Positions 56,919 through 64,000 of a stretch of DNA of 64,000 bases are shown here, piece after piece (within the stretch, counting starts at the first letter, position 1; each line of letters starts with the position of its first letter). Location of the stretch: positions 2,249,501-2,313,500 of the forward strand of contig JAGTTD010000010.1 of the NCBI GenBank assembly GCA_018398585.1, written 5' to 3'. This stretch comes from Simmondsia chinensis (taxonomy: Eukaryota; Streptophyta; Magnoliopsida; Caryophyllales; Simmondsiaceae). Both the position numbers and the translations under genes were made by a program. The notes beneath the pieces were generated by a model. It was not told the origin of the DNA, made no database searches, and saw only the letters and a program-made list of their open reading frames with translations.

Positions 56919-57830
56919 TTATTTTCCAATTTTACCCCTATCTGTACAGAAGTCAAAACCGTTGACCCCTAATTTTCTACTAACAAAGAAATGGGCTAAA
57001 TTGTCATTTACCTCCACCAAATTCTCTCTACACAGAAACTCTTCACTGTAGACTCTCTCCACCTCTCTCCCATAATCATGCACGAACACCTCCGTCCCCG
57101 CCACCCTTCCGCCGCCGGCGCCGCCCCTCCTCGCCATCACCGCCGCCGTGAAGATCGGAGCCATCCTCCCCGGCGTCTTTGGCCCGTACCCTCTTGGCCC
57201 ATCGATCAAAATCATGTCCCAGTTGATGTCGTAGAGATGATTTGGGAGATCGTTAATGGCGAGTTTGCAGTCGGAGAAGAGGAGATTCTGTACTGGGCGG
57301 CACATATCCTTGCGGTGCTCTCTGGAGAACTTGATTAATTCGGGGAAGTCTTTGACCCTTGTTGTGTACTGCACATCGTACCCTTCGAAATCGGTGAAGT
57401 TCTTCTCGAATTTCTGAATCAGATACTCGTTTTCGTCGATGAACACCGTGCGGCCGCCATTGTTGAGAGCTTTCCAGAGAAGGGTCTCGTGGGTAAGTCC
57501 AAAGATAAGGAAATTACACGGCCCAGAGCAGCGGCGGAGGGCGTAGGCGATAGAATGGAGCTCAGCAGAGGACATCCGACCTGTTGAGTTAGAGGCGGAA
57601 GCGTAGTGGAGGAGCGCGGCGGCGATGGGGTCGGAAAGAGGGGCTGTTGCGGCGGCGTTGGTGGTGGAGGAGGATGCGGCGGTGGAGGATTTGAGAAGGG
57701 TAAAGAGGAAGGTAAAGCTTAAGAGAGAGAGGAAGGCGAGGAGCCAGAGGCGGTTCACGGTGGCGGTGGCGGTGGTTCCCTGCTTGCAGAAGGAGGGGTG
57801 GAGGAGGATGAGCTTCGGGGTGGACTTCAT
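56919..57830 (-). CDS. IRX15/IRX15-like protein (DUF579 family), xylan biosynthesis
   Basis: A single open frame of 303 residues. The chosen ATG (57828-57830) gives [12 protein letters not shown], the conserved start of the IRX15 clade. Residues 28-46 ([19 protein letters not shown]) form a type II membrane anchor, placing the rest in the Golgi lumen. The DUF579 domain follows: [20 protein letters not shown] (101-120), [52 protein letters not shown] (206-223), [14 protein letters not shown] and FLCRENLVE. The Arabidopsis IRX15 and IRX15-L proteins are needed for normal xylan chain length in secondary walls; related GXM proteins are glucuronoxylan 4-O-methyltransferases. Sequence favours the IRX15 clade. 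Length and motifs are complete. A Gly/Arg-rich loop ([14 protein letters not shown]) is a local expansion. Confidence 0.95.
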   Translation of the reverse strand: MKSTPKLILLHPSFCKQGTTATATVNRLWLLAFLSLLSFTFLFTLLKSSTAASSSTTNAAATAPLSDPIAAALLHYASASNSTGRMSSAELHSIAYALRRCSGPCNFLIFGLTHETLLWKALNNGGRTVFIDENEYLIQKFEKNFTDFEGYDVQYTTRVKDFPELIKFSREHRKDMCRPVQNLLFSDCKLAINDLPNHLYDINWDMILIDGPRGYGPKTPGRMAPIFTAAVMARRGGAGGGRVAGTEVFVHDYGREVERVYSEEFLCRENLVEVNDNLAHFFVSRKLGVNGFDFCTDRGKIGK

Positions 57831-58500
57831 TATAGAGAGTGACCACAACAACGACAACGACAATAACAAATTCAGTGTCACAAGTAATCCCGAGAGAGAA
57901 AGATTGAAGAAATGGGGATTTTACAGAGTTTTGAATTTTGAATTTAGGGATTTGGGGTTTGGAGTTTCTCTCTCTCTCTCTATGAAATCTGAACCGCAGT
58001 GGGTTTGAGGGAACGAATCCCAAAGGATGAGGGTGATTAGAGCTTTAAACGTGGATGCTTCTGTGGGGGTGGGGTCATGACTCATGTTGTCTTTATGATG
58101 GTGCTCTTCATTGAAAATGAAAATGAAACGAGTTTGTACAATTTTGACCCTTTTTGATGGTTTAAAGAGTGTCTCCAAAACAAACACTATTCTTTGGCCT
58201 CGTTTGATACACAAAAAGTAAATAAATAAAGTAAAAATTTATAAAAAGTATAGATTTTAACTCTTATTTAATTGATAGAAAGTAAGCAGAATATAATAAG
58301 TGAAAATTGCTTCAATTTCTTCAAAACATAGAAAATGACTTATCTGACCCTCCTTATATAGGTTTTATTTCTTTCGTTTTTAACTATCCTTTTAACGAAT
58401 TTCTATTTCTCATCCTGACAACCAAACGTGTTTTTTTTTACTTTCTGAAAGTTTCGATATAGGAATTGAATTTTCATAAAATACAACCTCCCGCAAGTAT
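57831..58500 (-). promoter_or_regulatory. Upstream region of the IRX15-like gene
   Basis: Contains the presumed 5' leader with a (GA)n/(CT)n tract at 57966-57982, common in plant core promoters, and a GTTGTCGTTGTCGTTGTTGT stretch just before the ATG. No convincing TATA box was fixed. Confidence 0.4.
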
Positions 58501-58513
58501 TCATTTCATATGG

Positions 58514-58674
58514 CAAATGGGTGACCTTCTGGGAAGTCATCACCCTCAGGTTGGGGGCACTGGGAAACAGTCTTTCTTCAGGTTAACACTCTGAAGGGGG
58601 AAAGCTGCGTATATCCGTCCCCCCAGACCCTGCGTAGGCGGGAGCCCTTAAGGCACTGGGTATGTTCTTTTTTT
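58514..58674 (+). mobile_element. 5S-headed SINE, 5'-truncated, T tail
   Basis: Begins inside the 5S part (ATGGGTGACCTTCTGGGAAG, TCATCACC), then the body CAGGTTGGGGGCACTGGGAA, GGGGGAAAGCTGCGTATATC, CCCAGACCCTGCGTAGGCGG and GCACTGGGTATGTTC followed by T9. Same subfamily as 20246-20440 and 62693-62935. Confidence 0.85.
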
Positions 58675-58719
58675 TTTATTTAACCTGACGAGGCCTATAT
58701 TTGACAAAAGTGGTGGGAT

Positions 58720-59040
58720 TTTAAAAGATAATCAGTCTTAGAATCATTTATGTCAAATGAGGAATCCTAAGGTATCAACTTAGAGTATTGAAGGATCTAT
58801 TAAACAAATACCGCCACACTGAAAGGTCAGATTTCCTATAACCCAAATTTGCTGATCCATTTGCTTCCAGTAAGCAATGATTGAAAATAATATGGATATA
58901 TTGGTGACTAATAAAATAGGTATTATCAACTTGTTAACAAATTTCTAGGTCTTGAATTAGCATTCGTGCAGTCATACTCCTCATCCAATTGGTGACAAAG
59001 AGTCCATTCAAAATGCATATGCTTAATGAGAATGACTAAG
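58720..59040 (-). pseudogene. Faint LINE RNase H remnant
   Basis: The minus strand reads LEANGSANLGYRKSD-like sequence, the position of REANxxADxLAxxG in LINE RNase H domains. Nothing else is clear; it may be a sister of 59600-60060. Confidence 0.3.
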
Positions 59041-59599
59041 CTCCACGAATGTCTCTTAAAACGTTTGCACTCGTTTCGAATTGCAGTGTAAAAGTTCTTA
59101 TCTTCAACAAAGAAAAAATTATCTCGGATAAAAGGTAGAAATGATCTCCTACATAGTACATGGTATCTTGATAATATGTTTTATAGGTACTTTGGGTTTA
59201 AATATATTTTACAGGTATTATTTTTTTAATCAGAATTTTACAAGTATTCTAAATATTGGTTGCTCTTTTATCTCGTATACATTATATAACTTTCTCAAGT
59301 TCTCCTTGAGATGAAGTTCAAAAACTTGAGTATGATTTCCTACCCTTCTTAATTGTGATTCAATTGATCGAACTACTCCTTACTCTATCGAACCCTTCGA
59401 TAGTTGTATCATTTCGTCATTCTATAAATCGAATAACAATATGACTACAGTAAACTCACAAAGAAAAAAAAAATGTTTCTAAGTATTTGAAAATGTCAAA
59501 TTTGACTGCTAAAATTAATATGACTTTTTTAAAGAGGTAAAGACAGGGGGTCTTCAAAGTTATCTTTTTTTAAAAGGGAATCCTAAAGCATCAACCCGG

Positions 59600-60060
59600 A
59601 GAAGAAGAGGAAGGCTCTATGCAGGACATAATCTCGCACAGAAATACCATCCCTCATGGCCCAGATTCACTAGTCAATCCGCCGACCTATTAGCTTCCCT
59701 ATAATGGTAAATAAAAGAAACTTGGCCACACTGAGAATTTAATAAACAGATATCTTCAAAAATAGTGATGATCATGTGATTGCTTTAAAAACCAGCTAGT
59801 TGTCACCCACCAAGATAATATAATGAACACTCAGACTCTTAGCAAAATTTATCAACCTAGTTAGGAGCATTTTCCTCATATGGTCACGGAGAATGAATCT
59901 AACAGCAGCAAAATCACGCCTTTTTGAGCCGTCAAAATTTGCCTTTATCCACCCCACTGAAGGAGGATTGCAAGATATCCAATCACCTTTTCCGTCATGT
60001 AATGACTAAGCCTCTCCGCTTCAATACCTGCTTCTTTTTCCACCTTATTGTGGAGACACC
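59600..60060 (-). pseudogene. LINE RNase H (RVT_3-type) remnant
   Basis: Minus-strand frames give PPSVGWIKANFDGSKRRDFA, VRFILRDHMRKMLL, YIILVGDN and, after a shift, VSFIYHYREANRSAD followed by NLGHEG. This is the complete motif order of the RNase H domain closing plant LINE ORF2, broken by stops and one frameshift. Confidence 0.7.
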
Positions 60061-62343
60061 GCTCCAACCAAAACTAATACGATAAAGTTAACACTTTAGA
60101 TACGATGTTTTAGTTGTGAACATTTGGATGATAAGTACAATGCAGGGGAGATTTTTTTTTTCCCCCTCTTTCTTTGGTGAAACTGATAAATTCTACCCAA
60201 ATTTTATCCTCTAATTAATTCTAAACTAATATTGTTGGTTCATAACAAGTCATTTTTTTGGGGTTATCTAACTCCATCATTATTATTATTATTATTATTT
60301 TTTTTTTTGGATGATTTCGTTAATTGTTTATTTGATCATGCTATAAATAAAATTTCTTTTTTGAAAATAAGTTTCTTTAATTTATAAATGAGAGTAATTT
60401 TATTTTAAAAATTTATAATTCCAATTCTTAAAAAAAATACTATTTTTTTTTCTTATACTTAAAGTCAAATACCTTAAAAATCTCAAAAAGAGAATTTTTA
60501 AATAAAAGTACATCTTTTTTACTCTACAAATGGTAAAAGAAGCATATATATTATCATTCTTATCCATTAACTTAATCGCTCAATTTCTATTAATCGACTG
60601 AGAGAAAAAAATTAGATACTAAATATAAACTATTATTTAGAATAAGTCTTCTTTTGAAACAGTTTTATTTTAAACCCGTGACTTATAAAATGTCATATAA
60701 ATCCCAATTTATGTTATAAATGGAAAAAATTAAATAGTACATATGATCAGAAAATAAGTCAAGATGTGCGTACATTAAATGAATACTTCAATTGAAAAAA
60801 AAATAAAAACAAAGATAAAAAAATAAAAAAAAAATTTATAATGGCAAGGGAAAAACACTGATGTCAGGACATTTACTAAAGCATATATAACTAAATAATA
60901 CTAAATTATCCTGATATTAGTATTTTTTACCCTGATATTATAACGATGAAAAAAAGGGAAGTTGGTGAAGAAAGGTGGCAGTGCTATAGAGGCTAATAAG
61001 CTCATTAGTGCGAACCGCATATGAAAGTGTGGGAAAAAGCTTAATTTGATATATGATAGTGATGAATTGGATATGACTCATATGATTCAGTTGTTTGCAA
61101 AGATGGAATAGAGTTTTGGATGTTCTGTCTCCATATCAATCTCATCTCCAATTTTTGTATGGTTGGTCGTTTCTCCCTATTCATGGCCTATCTCATCTTG
61201 TGGTAATATATCCATGTAGTGCTTTTTTTATTTTTTCCGCCTGTTTGTTTTTGTTTTGCCTTGTTTTCCTTTTTTTTTTCTTGGCTGTGTTTATCTTTAG
61301 TTTTTGATTCTCTCTTTTATGCGGGTTGACTATGGCTTCATCTATATGAGCAAATTATTTTCTATAGTAACTGTGTCGGTAATTATCGAAAAAATAACCA
61401 AGATAAAGGTAAGGAAATTTTGGATGAGGAAATGAAAAGGACATTTACTCCGCAATAACCGGCACCTTTTCATTGCCTTCAATTAAATTAAATTTAAGAA
61501 AATAAATTTGCTTTCCCTAATTTATTAATATTTTTGTCTTTTTTTCCAATTAAGTGATGTAGTCCAAAAAGTATAAAATACTATCGCATATTGGTGAACA
61601 AGTGAAAAAGATACTAATTTATATACTTAAGAAGCTAAACCACTCATTGCCAATTGATTTTAGGATGAAATCTTCTTTATTAGGTAACATTCAGTGCCCC
61701 ACTTAGATTGCTTAGTTTTACTTCTATTTAAAAACAGACAAATAAACTTCTATTTAAAATATTTTTTTTAAGTCAAACACCTTCAAATCTAGGTATTTTT
61801 GCTTTAAAAAACAATTTTTGCAAAAAGATTTTGTCAAATGGAAATACAAAATTTCCAATCTTTTTAAATTAAATAACATGTTTATTTGAAAACGTAAAAT
61901 TTTTAATTTTCCAAGGTATTTAACCAAAACACAAAATTGCTTATTTTATAAGAATAGATGTTTATTTTCTACTTTGAAGTACAAAAATAAAATATCACTT
62001 TATTAAAGTAAATATAGAAACAAAACTAAAAATTTTTAAAATAAAAGTAACATGTATGCCAAATTTCTCACAAAATATAATAAAAATACCCGTATTTTTA
62101 GCTCGAAAAAATAAGTTATGGAAAAATAATTATTTTTAATATGATGGACAAAAATCCTTAATAAATTTCCTTGATTCGAGCTTCCCATAATATGTATATA
62201 AAAAATCATATATTTAGATTTTAAAAAATCATTATTTGAATAAAATAGATTTCAAACATGCACGCACTGGAGCGTACCCAATTCTGGCATGCGTTACAAA
62301 CAACAACAAAAAAAAAAAAAGGAAAGAAAATCTCTTTATTGTT
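60061..62343. other. Gene-free AT-rich stretch (about 2.3 kb)
   Basis: 60090-60920 and 61440-62330 are very AT-rich without recognisable features. 61095-61320 has a T-rich frame resembling a LINE 3' untranslated tail; no protein motif supports it. Confidence 0.4.
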
Positions 62344-63166
62344 ACGGATAAATTACAGAAAATTTCTCTAACTTTTATTTTAATAATAAAAAACCTCTTT
62401 TACAAATAAAATCACTTACTAAACTCCTTCACTTTTAAACATTTGTCACTTTGCCTCTCAAAATAAAACGATTATGTGTTCGATTTTATTTTTAGGTAGA
62501 AACTTTATATTTTAAAAAAAATAAGTCTTTTTTTTATTTTTAAAAAGGAAGTTTTCTATATTTATAAAAATTATTATTTTAATTAATTATAGTAGTAATA
62601 TTATAATATTAATAAAAAATATTATATTTTATCTCATAATATTTTTTATAAAAATTTTAAAAATACTTTTTTATCTTCTGAACTTATAATAAAGAGGAAC
62701 ATACCCAGTGCCTCAAGCGCTCACGCCTACGTAGGGTCGGGGGGGGGGGGGGGATGTACGCAACCTTCCCCCTTCAGGGTGTTAACCTGAAGAAAAGGCT
62801 GTTTCCCAGTGCCCCCAACCTGAGGGTGAGGACTCCCTAGGAGGTCACCCATCCTGGTACTACTCTCGCCCCAGCACTCTTAACTTCGGAGTTCTAATGG
62901 GATCCGGTGACGGCGTGATGGTGCCCTCTTTGGTTTTCTGAACTTATAATAAGATTACTATAATTAATTAAAATAATTATATTTTATAAATATAGAAAAT
63001 TTTCTTAATTCTTTTGCTAAAAACATAAACTTTCTAATTTTTGTTTAATAATATAAAACCCCCTTCTAAAAAGAAAATTAAACATTAGGGATAAAATGGT
63101 TAAAAAATAAGTTACATGGGAGTTAAGTGATAATTTTTAAAAGTAAGAGATAATTTTTAAAATAAC
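62344..63166. mobile_element. Foldback MITE, family D, split by a SINE
   Basis: Left-arm blocks (GAAGTTTTCTATATTTATAA at about 62550 and TTATTTTAATTAATTATAGT at about 62574) are inverted at about 62950-63005 (ACTATAATTAATTAAAATAA, TTATAAATATAGAAAATTTTC-like). Outer blocks GGATAAATTACAGAAAATTT and AAATTATCTCTTACTTTTA-like (inverted, about 63140) extend the fold. The SINE at 62693-62935 sits in the loop. Confidence 0.55.
62693..62935 (-). mobile_element. Full-length 5S-rRNA-headed SINE (243 bp)
   Basis: A perfect 17-bp target duplication TTCTGAACTTATAATAA lies at 62676-62692 and 62936-62952. On the minus strand the head GGGCACCATCACGCC, CACCGGATCCCATTAGAACT, CCGAAGTTAAGAGTGCTG, GGCGAGAGTAGTACCAGGAT and GGGTGACCTCCTAGGGAGTC follows plant 5S rRNA almost from end to end. 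The body AGGTTGGGGGCACTGGGAAA, GGGGGAAGGTTGCGTACATC, a G/C run, GACCCTACGTAGGCGTGAGC and GCACTGGGTATGTTCCTCT follows. The internal control region of 5S genes is intact, so pol III transcription is plausible. Confidence 0.93.
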
Positions 63167-63558
63167 CCCCTTCTCTCTCTCTCTTCTCTCTCTACTGCTC
63201 TCTCTCATATAACTCTCTTTCTTCAATCTATCTCTAATCTAAACCCCTAATTCTTGGATGCAACCCTAATAGTTGCATTAAACAGATACATTAAAACGAT
63301 AATTGAAACAGATAAACCAAACTCGCTCAATACAAATATCATTGCTCTATCGAAGCACATCATCAAAAAACAAGTGAAACTTCAAAAGTTACTGTCGTAT
63401 TCTATTTGAGTTTTAGAAATTAAAAATCATATTTTAGAAACAATATAAAAATGGTTTTGAAGCCCCAATACTTGGGAGCCTCATTTTTATTGAAACTATG
63501 AATGGCCTCAATTAATGTGCGGAAATCTGGAACAAACTGATATATTCTGATACCAATT
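63167..63558. other. Sequence 3' of the primer-binding site of a minus-strand retroelement
   Basis: The minus-strand primer-binding site AATTGGTATCAGAATATA occupies 63541-63558. Leftward no gag frame is readable; 63170-63230 is a (CT)n-rich tract. The element is probably internally deleted or non-coding. Confidence 0.45.
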
Positions 63559-64000
63559 TGTTAGAAAAATTTTGATGCGGAAGCGTAAACCCTAATCACT
63601 TGATTCGATTCAAATAATATGATTCATACAAACGAGAAGTAAACAAATATGGAGAAAGAAAGAATGAACAAGAAGAACACGATGATTTACGTGGAAATTC
63701 CTCTACAATCGAGAGGGGAGAAAATCACGGACGGAGATGAAGATTCTTTATTGATACTTGAATGGAAGAATAACAACAACACTTCCTCTTGACGAGATCT
63801 ATGAAAGAATTACAAACCACTTTCTCTTAACTCTCGTAGTGTTTCTCTCTAGACGATGACGGCAGCCTCACTCTTGATTTGGATTATCAAAACCGAAACC
63901 CTGGCTCCATATATATAGGCGCGGGTCTGGGAGGACCCGATCAATCGGCACCGGGCCAATCAATCGGCCCTCTCAAGGCCTAAAATCCGGAAAATTCACT
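63559..64000 (-). repeat. Partial 5' LTR of a minus-strand copia-type element
   Basis: On the minus strand the sequence ends TTTTTCTAACA directly before the tRNA-iMet-type primer-binding site, so this is the 3' part of a 5' LTR that continues beyond the window. A TATA box (CCTATATATATGG) lies at about 63908-63920. No second LTR is available to confirm it. Confidence 0.6.

Noticed and set aside
61095..61307. 70-residue frame with a hydrophobic end
   Set aside because: T-rich stretch resembling a LINE tail; no motif.
62693..62935. Cassandra-type TRIM retrotransposon LTR (also contains 5S sequence)
   Set aside because: No second LTR, primer-binding site or polypurine tract; 17-bp target duplication and Angio-domain body fit a SINE instead.

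Overview
This is plant nuclear DNA, most likely from a eudicot with a large, repeat-rich genome. The evidence is an AT-rich background with spliced genes, Ty1/copia, CACTA, Mutator-like, hAT and Tourist-type elements, Angio-domain (Au-like) SINEs, an inserted piece of plastid 23S rRNA, and two recognisable plant protein genes. The species cannot be named from the sequence. Only two apparently intact host genes are visible in 64 kb: a two-exon leucine-rich-repeat gene of the At4g06744-like type (33648-38121, +) and an intronless IRX15-like xylan biosynthesis gene (56919-57830, -). They lie about 19 kb apart and nothing suggests they act together. Two gene remnants, a cytosolic sulfotransferase pseudogene (78-844, -) and a possible Rieske-subunit first exon (10208-10440, +), complete the host-derived content.

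Layout. 1-6.0 kb: sulfotransferase pseudogene, then a complete non-autonomous CACTA element (1912-5181, AGA target duplication) whose 3' end and flank are tandemly duplicated. 6-14.8 kb: gene-free, with a Tourist-like MITE (8481-9382) carrying a plastid 23S rRNA fragment, a possible Rieske exon beside a Helitron-related fragment and a SINE, and a decayed Tnt1-like copia relic. 14.8-20.2 kb: a complete copia retrotransposon with 167-bp LTRs and three reading-frame breaks. 20.2-31.2 kb: dense accessory DNA, including a 5S-rRNA-headed SINE fragment, LINE RNase H remnants, three Mutator-like MITEs built from arrays of short hairpins, and a second copia relic interrupted by a G-rich hAT MITE. 33.6-38.1 kb: the LRR gene with a 3.15-kb intron full of repeats. 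38-45 kb: gene-free, with tRNA-like SINE pieces and a small Helitron. 45.1-50.9 kb: a complete CACTA element (TAT target duplication) with TNP2-type and Transposase_24-type coding regions, disabled by two TGG-to-TAG changes and an internal deletion. 51-56 kb: MITEs, a LINE-derived insert and a full-length 5S-headed SINE. 56.9-57.8 kb: IRX15-like gene. 58-64 kb: LINE relics, a foldback MITE with a 5S-headed SINE in its loop, and the start of a minus-strand LTR retrotransposon running off the window.

The most unusual features are: (1) full-length SINEs of about 244 bp whose head is 5S rRNA, not tRNA, with perfect 17-18 bp target duplications; and (2) two sequence-unrelated Mutator-like MITE families that share an architecture of long terminal inverted repeats enclosing many short hairpins. 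All calls come from reading the sequence; no database search was possible.
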